A DNA stretch of 64,000 nt from Astropecten irregularis (Eukaryota; Echinodermata; Asteroidea; Paxillosida; Astropectinidae), in NCBI GenBank assembly GCA_963971285.1, contig OZ020254.1, forward strand, positions 9,300,001-9,364,000. Reading direction: 5' to 3'. Under the pieces are notes generated by a model that saw only the letters and a list, made by a program, of their open reading frames with translations, was not told the DNA's origin and made no database searches. Position numbers and translations under genes: made by a program. Below are positions 13,215 to 22,029 of the stretch, one piece after another. Each line of letters opens with the position of its first letter. The first letter of the stretch is position 1.

Positions 13215-13233
13215 CACTGTGCGAACAGTGTGC
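13215..13233 (+). repeat. Left terminal inverted repeat with a tip hairpin
   Basis: CACTGTGC matches the reverse complement of the right tip. The left tip alone also contains CACTGT-GCGA-ACAGTG, a 6-bp stem with a 4-base loop, followed by another TGC. The right tip lacks this extra hairpin. Confidence 0.8.
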
Positions 13234-13234
13234 A

Positions 13235-13480
13235 TTTCCGAAAATTTCCTACCCATGTATTCGGGCGACGTGTTTGCACCCGGTCGTTTCCGGCGGCAGT
13301 TTACGCACAACTTAAACGGGCAAGGAAGCGTACCACCCAGTTTCCCAAATATACGTAGAGCATTTACCAACATTGGAAACTGGATATGGTGATCCTATTC
13401 ACCGTTTACTGCGTTTCCTACATTGATAAACCCCACGGAAAGTGTCTGCATTTCTCAATGGGTTGACTTGTCTATACTGA
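13235..13480. repeat. Left subterminal region with GTTTCC-type motifs
   Basis: Four exact GTTTCC/GGAAAC hexamers lie between about 13,280 and 13,425, with further near copies (ATTTCCG, GTTTACG, GTTTACT, CGGAAAG). The 16-mer CGACGTGTTTGCACCC at 13266-13281 occurs inverted in the right end. In CACTA elements such subterminal repeats are bound by element proteins; that role is inferred here. Confidence 0.7.
13266..13281 (+). repeat. Shared subterminal 16-mer, left copy
   Basis: CGACGTGTTTGCACCC, starting 51 bp inside the left tip. The same 16 bases occur inverted at 21902-21917, ending 120 bp inside the right tip. Bases on either side differ. Confidence 0.8.
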
Positions 13481-13533
13481 GGAATAGGATGTTTCACCTC
13501 ATTTGGGGTCAGGGGCAAAGATCCCTTGGTCCT

Positions 13534-13569
13534 TGGTCAGGGCATGGAGCTATAGCTCCATGGTCAGGG
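13534..13569. repeat. 20-bp perfect palindrome flanked by 9-bp direct repeats
   Basis: CATGGAGCTATAGCTCCATG at 13543-13562 is self-complementary throughout. TGGTCAGGG occurs immediately before it (13534-13542) and again at 13561-13569, overlapping its last two bases. It may be a tiny foldback insertion with target duplication or an excision scar; function unknown. Confidence 0.8.
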
Positions 13570-14250
13570 ACAGTACTGACAATTGTCTAGCTGTGATTCT
13601 ACAAATCAGGCTCCAGCTTCTATATTGGTGAGTTCCGTTTATCCATGCTAGAAAACATGTTTCATTTATCTTAGAAGGATCATTTAGCCTACGTGTAAAA
13701 AATTCTTAAATCATTTAAACTGCAGTCTGATTGCAAAAGAAAAGTGGGAAAACACAAGAAAAATTACAACAATTCTCAGTCAAAAATTAAAATTAAAAAA
13801 GTTAAAGCCCAATCACTGAACTGAGCCATATCGAAATTATATTAGGCCTCTATCGTAATATTATTAAGTAAAACCCATAATTCTACAGGCTACTTTCAGG
13901 CATGAATCATCATGGTGTTTGTTTTAGGAAGATTGAATCGCCAATCTTCTAACATTATTTGAAAATTTAGGCCTGTACATCATATATTATTCTCTGAACA
14001 TCAACATTTCATCAATCGGTGCCTTTTCACCCGTGTTCAAGATAATATCGAGTGTCGATTTTGATCTGTTTTAAATCAGTGATTGTATACCGGTACACTG
14101 GTATTGTACTTTATCTCGATGTTGCAATAAAACATTTTGAAGAGGTTTGTAAATAGAATATGCGGCAACGTTTAGATTGTATATTTCTATACGCGTCTCT
14201 TCATTTTTTTTAACAGACTGGACAGACATAACTTGACGCACATAGTCGAA
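13570..14250. other. Transposon interior, no gene seen
   Basis: AT-rich unique sequence. No long reading frame, RNA gene or clear repeat was recognised. Confidence 0.6.
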
Positions 14251-14302
14251 ACCATGGAGGAAGGAAAGTCGACACTATAGCAACTTGAACATTGTGTGCG
14301 AG

Positions 14303-14331
14303 CATGGAGGTATAAAAAGGATACCTCCATG
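14303..14331. repeat. Foldback hairpin, 11-bp perfect stem around TATAAAAAGG
   Basis: CATGGAGGTAT pairs perfectly with ATACCTCCATG across a 7-base AAAAAGG loop. The stem begins with the same CATGGAG as the palindrome at 13543. The loop region looks like a TATA box (GTATAAAAAGG), but no first exon follows that can be supported, so a promoter is not claimed. Confidence 0.8.
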
Positions 14332-14489
14332 GTGCGAGTGAGTAGTGACTCTCCGAAGAAGTATGCTGTATTTTCGTGGCCCGCGACCGTGCAGAGGCAG
14401 TGCCGTACTATATCAGTGGCTACATTTACTACACACCTACCCCCACCCGCCCTAGCAGTGCCTGGCTAGAAAAATGCACTCTGGGTAAA

Positions 14490-14502
14490 CCCCCCCCCCC
14501 CC
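14490..14502 (+). repeat. Run of 13 C
   Basis: An uninterrupted C13 followed by TTACCAAAAAGCTAGATCCG. Such mononucleotide runs next to a GATCCGCCACTG-type phrase often belong to old interspersed repeats; the family is not identified. The run length is prone to sequencing error. Confidence 0.7.
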
Positions 14503-14519
14503 TTACCAAAAAGCTAGAT

Positions 14520-17500
14520 CCGCCACTGTATTCAGTGCAAAATGTACAAGTTGATAATTACTGGTCACTCTTACATTGTATTCTAGAGCCGTGACAGTTA
14601 AACCTTTACTCTAGTATATTCCTTTTTTCTATCATGGTAACCGTAAAACCATGGAGGGATCCTCAATGGTAGAACCAATCCCGTTTTTATTGTACATTAC
14701 ACATTGCCAGACCTCGTTGTTCAAGGCCCCCGGCCAGTAACTTGAGCCAAGTCAGTTCTAGCGTTATATAACATTATGCAATTCACAGAGCTAGAACAAA
14801 CCACACTGTACACCACACTGTACATCATTATACCCGTGGTAGATCTTTATATACGTCCATGATGGAGAAAAACTTGATAACTTCATTGCATGCTATATAC
14901 ATGTACCTTAAAACTATGGAGAAATTAACTTTTAGAGTTAGGAGGGCCTGACGTTTCAATTTTAGCAAAAAAGGGTTCCTTTGAGAAAGACAGATATCTT
15001 CCAAGGATCGAACCGTCAGGCTATCTCCTGTCATTTTATTTATCCCAAATCATTATCTTTGGTTAACTTCGAGTACTTGCTGCAGTTTATTACTTGTATT
15101 GATAATTAATTTTGTTGTTCACGGCACGAAGTTATATACCGGTAAACAATTAAAATATATAGGCCTAGATGCACAATATATGCAGGTCGTGCTTTGACAA
15201 TTCAACATTACTGTCGTATAAAATAACAAAAATGGAAAATTTAGCGTTGATATCAGAAATTCCAACAGCATTTTAAAGATAGGATTGGGTTCAGGAGTAA
15301 TGACCAAAAATGAAAGAGTTCTATTTCAGTATAAGAGTATAGAAACTGAAGAAATATGAGAAAGTTCAAAGGATTTCAAAACCTTATCTGATTTCGGTTC
15401 CAGCAACTGGAAGAAGCCTCATAGTACTTATTTCTCCATGCCATTTCCTCATGACTCTGTGTTGAAGGGTTAACACGTTTTGTGATTCCATGGAGGCCAA
15501 TCGAGCCTGGTTTAACTGCTCACCAAAAGGCTGTTCAGCATTTGTACTGTTCATACCCTGACATTATGTCCTTGGCAGTTTTGCACATTTGGTGTAGGGG
15601 AATTATTTCAAAATTGTGTTGTGGCTTGGTCATGCCTTGGATGGAATAGGCCTCAGTTAATTACAGAAATAATATAGAAACGGAGCAAATAAAAGTAATT
15701 CCTTAAAAGTAGTACTCATGGCCAAAGCAAAATAAGTTTACAGCAACAACAAAATATAACTTTATGACCTCTGGTAAAACTGCCCAGTCAAAAAAGTCAA
15801 CTGAGTGCATGGTCACAAAATCTTCAATAACTTTAACACAAGTGAATCAAAATTAAGGCTTGATTCTTTGACACTAAGTCTTAAATCTTTTCTTTGTACA
15901 TACACAATTGTAATGGTTAAAATCAAACCAAAAATATATGTTTAAACTCCCTCTCCTACACATGCCTTAAGATATACATGTAATGATGGTGGGCTTGCTA
16001 ATGTTTTGGGGGCTTGATGTATAGTTGTTTTTCTTACCTGTGTTAAGTTGAGGTCTGAGAGCTATGGATGTTTTAATATAGCATGTTGGCGTGTTGTTAT
16101 TAGTTTGCATTAACTGTTAGTGCGTGTAAATGTAAGTCTAGTCATTTTTTTTTCACATGATATTTCTATAATTTGTTTATTTGAACGCCTTTACATTTGA
16201 ACTTATGCGCAATAGCCTACAAATGAGTAAAATTATAAGGGCCTATTAAGTTGTCATTTACTATTGTCGTGGAATACTAACCTTTCTGCTCAGTTCAACA
16301 GAGTCACCGCAAATGTGAAATTCTATTTCGAGTTCTATATTTCCTCACAAGTTATGAGTTTCCTCAACAGTTGTTTAAAATGTTTTTTATACACAGAGTA
16401 TCACCTTTTAATGTGCAATTCGTTGACTAATGAGCTAACGGGTATCATTACCTTGATGTGACTTTAATACGCATCATTATTAATTCTATAATCCTCATTA
16501 TGGTGTACTTTATATTTCGTCGGTCGATCGAGTGTTGGGTAGTACGGATCCAAAATAAATATTTCTAAATTTGTAAACAAATTGCATCATGTGTGCATTT
16601 TATTTGCCTCTCATGCATCTAAAAGAGCTTGTATATTTGGAGAGAAAATGAACTTTAACCTGAAGTAAAATAATATTTTAAAAGAAAGAAATGGAATTGA
16701 TGAAAGTGCGAGCGAGAGGGAAGGTGATACTGCTGCATTGGCGGCCCATACAAACACGCATTTTGAATAGGGCTATGCCTATATTACTTTTGTATTTTTT
16801 TATATATTAAAAAGCAACAATTGAATATAACAAAGTCTGGATTTTTGGAAAGTAAATATCAAATAGGCCCACTGCCGGATGTTATTAGTCATGATATCAA
16901 ATTATTTTTATGGTTATATATATATAAAATTATCAAGAATACATGTCATGCGCAAACATTTTGTTTTTGGCTGGTTTACTGGATTTGTGTTTCTTTTTTG
17001 TCAGTCGTTCCGAACGGCTATTTTTAATAAACAGTTCGCGTCCCGTCCTGTAGATCCTCGAGTTTGTTAAGGTGTGTCATTTTTCAGGTTACACTATCAT
17101 GACAATAAGCCAACAATTTCAGTATTCTGTCATGTCTGCGTGAACTATAATAAAACATCAAAATTAAATTAAAGCTGATTTTAAATGTACTTTAATTAAA
17201 TCGATGATTTTGCAAACTATAGCCAGGCCCCTCCTGGCGGCCCCTTTTTCTGAGACTGAAAACCCAAGGGTCCATCCGAAGAAAAACAAGCGGAAATAAT
17301 TGTTGTATTTCTTACAATTATTATTATAAGTACAGTGGGCGAATTCTTTTGGAAAGTTTAGACGATAATCGAAAGGCTCGTGACAAGAATGGAGAGAAAC
17401 ATCAATACTTCAAAAATACTTCTTCGGATGGCTTCCTGCAACACTTATTTAACAAAATTACTGAGCAAGGATATCGAAATATTGGATTTAAACATGTTAA

Positions 17501-18170
17501 CATTTCAAATGAGTTCATTTTTGATATAAAATCACACAATTTTGCATTTCTAAATTTTGCCCCAACGATGGAAAAATTTTAGGGTTGAGTACTATGTACT
17601 CGTACGCATTTTCGTTTGGAAAAAATGAGAAATTCATGAAAAATTTAACTTTAATAAAAATGTTCAAATTGCTTAAAATATTGTTGTCCAGTATTTATTG
17701 TATAAAAAAATGAAAAGCTATTTTATTTTAGGAGATGTTTAGTATTTAAATCATATTTTATTCGATTTAAAATAATGACTAAACGTTTATTATGCAAATA
17801 TAAACGAATAGAGGGCGCTTTTAATTAAACTTGTGTCAGTCTGCAAGAGATTTGGTAGCTTACAAATCTTAACTCCCAGTTATTTCATCCTCGGATATAC
17901 TTGTAATTGCTCACAAAAAGGGCATTCGCCATCATTTGATTGTTAAAGTAATCTTACTCCATTGCAGGGAAAATAATGAAGGGTGCATCATGCGAATTAT
18001 AAACCTACAACATTAGTGGAAGGACACGTCAAGTTTAGGAATTATTACAAGTTGCGCTTTCACAACAAAAATCTTCACAGATCTTAGTGTATAAAGATGG
18101 TGATGGTAGAAACATACCATTAAAATATTTCTGCATGAAATGCTGTATACATCCAGAAAAAGAGTAAAAC
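14520..18170. other. Transposon interior, no supportable gene over 3.6 kb
   Basis: AT-rich unique DNA with only short frames that lack ATG starts or resemble nothing known. CATGGAGG occurs at 14650 and 15489. A 77-codon frame at 17349-17582 begins with TTG and has no known domain. No transposase motif, reverse transcriptase motif or tRNA was recognised. Confidence 0.6.
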
Positions 18171-18177
18171 CAGTGAC

Positions 18178-18324
18178 CAAAATATTTTTGATCTTTTAAA
18201 GGTCAAAAATAAAAGAGAAGACGTAGAAATAATGTGGCCGTTAACACTGTTTTCTCAAAAAGTGGGCTGCGTATATAATGGGACTACCATTTTTCACAGA
18301 TGACTGTTAATTACTGTATCTTCC
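18178..18324 (+). repeat. Diverged duplication, copy 1
   Basis: It aligns with 18671-18802 with small gaps at roughly three quarters identity by eye. Shared blocks are TTTGATCTTT, TGTGGCCGTT, CACTGTTTT, TTCACAGATGACTG and TTACTGTATC. At 18185-18209 an arm TTTTTGATCTTT pairs with AAAGGTCAAAAA, with one G-T pair. Confidence 0.75.
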
Positions 18325-18434
18325 TCGATATGTTTGCCCATGATGAATCTGTATTTCTCTGACAAAACCCAATGTATGATATATTATACCTATTTACTTA
18401 ATGCATTCAGAACATATAGTAAAGGCGCGATACG

Positions 18435-18458
18435 TTTTTTTTTTTGGGGGGGGGGGGG
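18435..18458 (+). repeat. T11-G13 homopolymer junction
   Basis: Eleven T followed directly by thirteen G, between the two diverged duplicate copies. It is a likely site of replication slippage and of assembly or read error. Confidence 0.75.
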
Positions 18459-18670
18459 TGATGCCAAACTTTATTTTCCAGTCCCAACTTGTCAGTTTAA
18501 TACAAATCAAGTCAAGTCAAACCTTGTTTTTTAATATACATTATAAATAGGCGATCATGTGAAGTACATGCAGGAGTTCAATGTTTGCCCTTCAATTTTC
18601 ACGGAGCACTCTTATTTCTTAATCTTCGGCTGTCCTCAAAATGACTACGCATACCAAGCCAAACTTTCTT

Positions 18671-18802
18671 CCAAACTTTCTTTGATCTTTCAAAGATCAA
18701 AGAGAAAAGACTTAAGAAATACTGTGGCCGTTTTTCACTGTTTTGTCATATGGGCATCGTATAGGACTGAAATGTTCACAGATGACTGTTACTGTATCGT
18801 CC
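18671..18802 (+). repeat. Diverged duplication, copy 2
   Basis: The second copy of the element at 18178-18324. Its hairpin is perfect: TTTGATCTTT-C-AAAGATCAAA at 18681-18701, extended by a C-G and a T-A pair. It lies just upstream of the putative CCAAT/TATA promoter. Confidence 0.75.
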
Positions 18803-18804
18803 AT

Positions 18805-18824
18805 GTTACTGTATTTACAGTAAC
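18805..18824. repeat. Perfect inverted repeat GTTACTGTA-TT-TACAGTAAC
   Basis: A 9-bp stem with two unpaired bases, directly after copy 2 of the diverged duplication and about 70 bp upstream of the CCAAT box. It could be a regulator site or a chance palindrome. Confidence 0.7.
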
Positions 18825-18877
18825 TTATAGCCAGGAAGCCTTGACCCTATACCTGAGTATACACTGTAGCCCACTAG

Positions 18878-18901
18878 CCAATGAAAACACAGCATTATAA
18901 A
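18878..18901 (+). promoter_or_regulatory. Putative core promoter, CCAAT and TATA boxes
   Basis: CCAAT at 18878-18882 and TATAAA at 18896-18901 precede the proposed first exon. A start site 25-30 bp after TATA would fall near 18,926, about 75 bp before the GTGAGT splice donor. The CCAAT-TATA spacing is tighter than usual for animal promoters. Motif-based only. Confidence 0.45.
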
Positions 18902-18925
18902 CGAACGACCGTTAGATTTTATTTG

Positions 18926-19000
18926 TGCGGGTAGCAAGTGGAACGTTTGTCGTGTCGGTGCAGTTGGCTCAGGAATTCTTCATGATTCGGTGAAAACATG
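18926..19000 (+). other. Proposed first exon, mostly 5' leader
   Basis: It ends with ATG immediately before GTGAGT, an excellent donor, so only the start codon would be coding. An upstream ATG at 18982 opens a three-codon frame (ATG ATT CGG TGA). The left edge is only an estimate from the TATA box. Confidence 0.4.
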
Positions 19001-20772
19001 GTGAGTATTTTCGTGTTTTTGTGTATATCCACGCTTTCTTTTAAGTTTCTTGTATTTATATTCATCATAGATTCATCTGGTCGTCTTTCCTTCATCCATG
19101 GGTCTAGTAATGACAGTTATCACACGCCAGGCCAACTCATGGAGGAATAAAAATACTGAAACCTACAAGTCTGTACATGGTACTACCACTTGTACTAGTT
19201 TTCCAGTGTACAATTGGCAAAGTTATGGTGACTTAGTTGCACGTTACGCCTAGATTTCGATGTATACAGTTTAATACATGTTTTCAACTGAAAATAAAAT
19301 CAAAATTAGTTTTGATTAGAAGGCACATCTTTTTATGGCAGGTTTTTTGTTCTCTTTTAACTTTTGTCTTCCCTGGGCAGCACCTGCCAATGTATCTTTT
19401 ACTCTTATACTTTTTTTAAATGTCCAAAGATTTAAAATAAATAATGATGTTGACTGAAATACGGTTCCACAATTGTTTAGGTCCGGCGAATTTGTTTTTC
19501 CCTGACTTCTTATGGTTTTGGGTTGTTAAAGTTTGGGATCATGGGCTATATCGATTAAGAAAAAAGATTTCATGTCATGTTTTGCAGTGTGTAATTTCAG
19601 TTTTGGGAAAATACATCCAAATTCCAACGCATATATTCAGTTTGCAATGTATAATACATTATGAGAAAATATAGCTGATGCATGGTCTTCTTGTACTTTA
19701 CTCCTATGGTAAAGGTTTGTACTGGAGGCGTGAGAGAGAGCTTCGATGACCTTCGTCAAGTGGACTGCAGTAAAGGATGGCTACAGACTGTCTTTCATAA
19801 ATGAGCCTCTGCCATGGGACATCTGATTGCAAAATGTGCTTCATCTTGCCTTTGTAAGTTAAATTTTGAGCACATTTTTAAAAAAATATTTATAATGTAC
19901 TGTGCTAAAATGTAGGTCGAACGAAGGTTCATTAGCCCAAGGTTGGCAATATACTATGACTGAAGACCCTATACATTGTTTAAAAACTAATGTAAAAAGG
20001 AGTTAGGCCCTATGTAAAAATCTAAATGTTGGTGACTACATTTTATATTCGTCTTGCCTATCCCGTACTAATGGTCTAGCAGTAAACAGCAACACACAGG
20101 CAATATGCCTACATGTATTGTACGCTGAAACAATCCCAACCTTTTCCCCAGAGGGCAGATAAGACATGCATGGCATGGCAGGGGCAATGTAACCACTGTC
20201 CTTGACATGTGGTAACTAATAGGACCCAGCTTGACCATTGCAGGGATCTTGGACCTAATGCATGTATACCATACAAGTTTTCTTCTGGTTTCCTTGTAAA
20301 GAAATCGACACCTATGGTCGATTGGCATGCCGTACTTTACAGTGTTCATTCATTCCATGGCATCATGGCATATAGCATATGATGACATATAGCCCTACAT
20401 GTATTTCACTGTGTATGAATTTGATGACCATGGGTGGTCTGAGTTCTGAATCTTGCTTCACTTCCTTGACCAAAGGAGTTCAAACAAAATGAGCAAAACC
20501 CAGCAATAAATGACCTATAGTAATGCAAAGGCCCTATATTCTGTTGTCATTTTTCAGATGCTGTGAGCTTTAATCATCAAATGGCGGAGAAATTACAAAA
20601 GAGAAGACTTGAGGTGCGCGGACTGAGCGGTTTCTCTATGGCTCGTTGGTGGAGGAGTTACCTGGTGGCAGTAAAACCAGCTGCATGGAGAGTGACTCGA
20701 CGGAAAGTGCCTGTTTACAAACAGAGCAGACCTCTTGATTTTTCAGGCAAAGCTAAAGCTGCTACACTGTAA
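18998..20772 (+). CDS. Candidate spliced gene for a small basic protein, unrecognised
   Basis: The function is unknown and no family is recognised. Proposed exons are ATG at 18998-19000 (context AAAACATG, ending exactly at donor GTGAGT), 19715-19769 (acceptor TGGTAAAG, donor GTAAAG) and 20558-20772 (pyrimidine tract then TTTTTCAG; stop TAA). The phases join into a 90-residue product. An alternative start is ATG 19814 in a strong GCCATGG context, using donor GTAAGT at 19854 and the same last exon, giving 84 residues; both enter exon 3 in the same frame. The last exon's 63 residues from the internal ATG at 20581 hold about 16 Lys/Arg against 3 Asp/Glu, a KLQKRRLEVRG stretch, a Trp-Trp pair and a third Trp. 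No membrane segment is clear. It lies wholly inside the transposon and could be captured host DNA. The last exon is the firmest part; the exon-2 acceptor and donor are weak. Confidence 0.42.
19007..19700. other. Proposed intron 1
   Basis: AT-rich sequence with no recognisable gene. It contains CATGGAGG at 19138 followed by AATAAAAATAC, resembling one arm of the 14303 hairpin, which suggests a half relic of the same foldback family. Confidence 0.4.
19854..20557. other. Proposed intron 2, GTAAGT ... TTTTTCAG
   Basis: 704 bp with the donor consensus GTAAGT and an acceptor preceded by CTGTTGTCATTTTTCAG. If the upstream donor at 19770 (GTAAAG) is used instead, the intron is 788 bp. Using the 19854 donor with an exon starting at 19715 would place an in-frame TGA (19802-19804) in the message. 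Nothing else is recognised inside. Confidence 0.45.
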
Positions 20773-21181
20773 CTGCCATTTATAGTTATTTACGTGTACA
20801 GCTTGTTGTATACGCCTCTGTGGTCAGATGTTTACAACGTAATGACTGTAAATACACTGTCCACTTTTGATATGACAAAATAACAAAATGCAAAAACATT
20901 AGGTACAGGAATTACTGGTTGATGGGCCAGCCAACCATCTGGAGTGACTAATATTAATTGTAATAATGAGTTTTATGATGTTAAAATATAAAAAAGACGG
21001 ATTACTTTTGATGGACCTTGCAAAACGGTAGTTTATGAATAGTATTTGAAACAGTTTAATCTTGAGTTTAAAAGTTTTGAGTGCCTCTCCCGTTTATGCA
21101 ACAGACGGCCGTTCAAGGAAATTGTGAAATGTTGCATGACTTACAAAGACATGGCTTCTGACTGTCAAGCGAACAGGATTA
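20773..21181. other. Downstream of candidate gene, possible 3' untranslated region
   Basis: No gene seen. No standard AATAAA occurs in this stretch; a variant AATATA lies near 20,986. AT-rich. Confidence 0.4.
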
Positions 21182-21182
21182 G

Positions 21183-21268
21183 GGCTGGATAGCTCGGTTG
21201 GTATTGGTAAGAGCGCCGGCACGGTATTCCAGAGATCGCTGGTTTTAATATGAATCCAGCTCCAGTCA
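21183..21268 (+). repeat. tRNA-derived SINE head or tRNA pseudogene
   Basis: A tRNA fold is readable. GGCTGGA (21183-21189) pairs with TCCAGTC (21261-21267) with one G-T pair, followed by discriminator A. TA precedes the D stem GCTC/GAGC. The T stem is GCTGG/CCAGC. The A-box region reads TAGCTCGGTTGGTA. The D loop carries an extra TTGGTA copy, and the T loop is 13 bases instead of 7 (TTTTAATATGAAT for the expected TTCGAAT form), which breaks the B box. The anticodon stem pairs at only about three of five positions. A functional tRNA is unlikely; an old tRNA-derived SINE copy is the best reading. Confidence 0.72.
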
Positions 21269-21805
21269 AATCTGACTTGCTTCACTTTTCAATGACTTAA
21301 ATTCAGTGATAATTTCCATTGTGGTTATTTGATGATTATACACTTTAATGAAGAAATTGCCTGTAGCTGCACAATACAGCCATGGTTCAACACGTGGAAG
21401 ATTCCATGCCATGCCGAAGTTTGCATTGAGCAGATTCACAGCGATTTATTACAATATTTGTTTTCATGAAATAATGACAGGCTTTTAGTAATGTCTGCAA
21501 TCAGATGTACATGTAAATTGCCCCAGCTATGTGCGATTTTAAAGGTTTAATGAATAAGTTTCCATGAAAAATAAAAACAATGAAACAATAAACAATTGTC
21601 TATTTAGTATAATTTAAAACTTGTGTCGTTGTCAAAGAAAATGAAACATTCCATTATTTAGGGCATAAGCAACAGAGCAACGAACCCAACATTGGATTAA
21701 AAGAAAAATTACAACTCTCGGTTAGCCACCCTATCAACATTTCAAAGATTGTTTCCCATTAATACAATTACAATAACAAAGTATTCCTGAGCATTATAAA
21801 TAATC
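21269..21805. other. Transposon interior near right end, no gene seen
   Basis: AT-rich sequence after the SINE head, possibly including the SINE body, whose limit cannot be set. No coding frame or RNA is supported. Confidence 0.5.
21570..21592 (+). terminator. Possible polyadenylation signals, two AATAAA
   Basis: AATAAA at 21570-21575 and 21587-21592, in an AT-rich stretch 800 bp after the candidate stop codon. If used, the 3' untranslated region would include the tRNA-like SINE. Such hexamers are common by chance in AT-rich DNA. Confidence 0.3.
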
Positions 21806-22029
21806 GGCTTTCCAGGGAGTTTCCAAGCCTTCGGAAACGCAGTAAGCCCGGTGGTAGTTTCTAAGGCAGTTTCCGTAAGATGGTAAATTTACGGAAGCGA
21901 GGGGTGCAAACACGTCGACAGAAACGGCCACAGAAACGCCAGTCGGAAACAAACAGGACACGGTCCGGAAACGGGCCGGTTTCCGGCCAATATCGAAGCC
22001 CGTTTCCGCATGCGGAAACCAAAGTTTTT
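21806..22029. repeat. Right subterminal region with dense GTTTCC/GGAAAC motifs
   Basis: Eight exact GTTTCC/GGAAAC hexamers occur in about 210 bp, in both orientations, several extended to CGGAAAC(G) or GTTTCCG, plus AGAAACG variants. GGGTGCAAACACGTCG at 21902-21917 is the reverse complement of the left-end 16-mer. The region is clearly more GC-rich than the inside of the element or the satellite. Confidence 0.75.
21902..21917 (-). repeat. Shared subterminal 16-mer, right copy
   Basis: GGGTGCAAACACGTCG, the exact reverse complement of the left-end 16-mer. The opposite orientation at the two ends supports these being two ends of one element. Confidence 0.8.

Noticed and set aside
13179..13373. 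64-codon reverse frame crossing the left transposon junction
   Set aside because: It straddles the satellite-transposon boundary, so it arose by the insertion and has no known homology.
14376..14594. 72-codon forward frame including a proline run
   Set aside because: It starts at GTG, and the proline run is the C13 homopolymer translated; it is a repeat rather than a gene.
16264..17070. Three short forward frames (about 63-68 codons)
   Set aside because: Overlapping or AT-rich chance frames without ATG context or homology.
17349..17582. 77-codon forward frame
   Set aside because: It starts at TTG with no early ATG, lies in AT-rich DNA and matches nothing known. An exon fragment cannot be excluded, but there is no support beyond openness.
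18559..18900. 113-codon forward frame upstream of the candidate gene
   Set aside because: It opens with GTG, overlaps the diverged duplication, the palindrome and the CCAAT/TATA region, and shows no recognisable domain.
20068..20349. 93-codon reverse frame within proposed intron 2
   Set aside because: No known domain and no supporting splice or promoter signals; it lies antisense within the intron of the candidate gene.
21183..21268. Functional tRNA gene
   Set aside because: Insertions in the D and T loops destroy the internal promoter boxes, and the anticodon stem pairs poorly.
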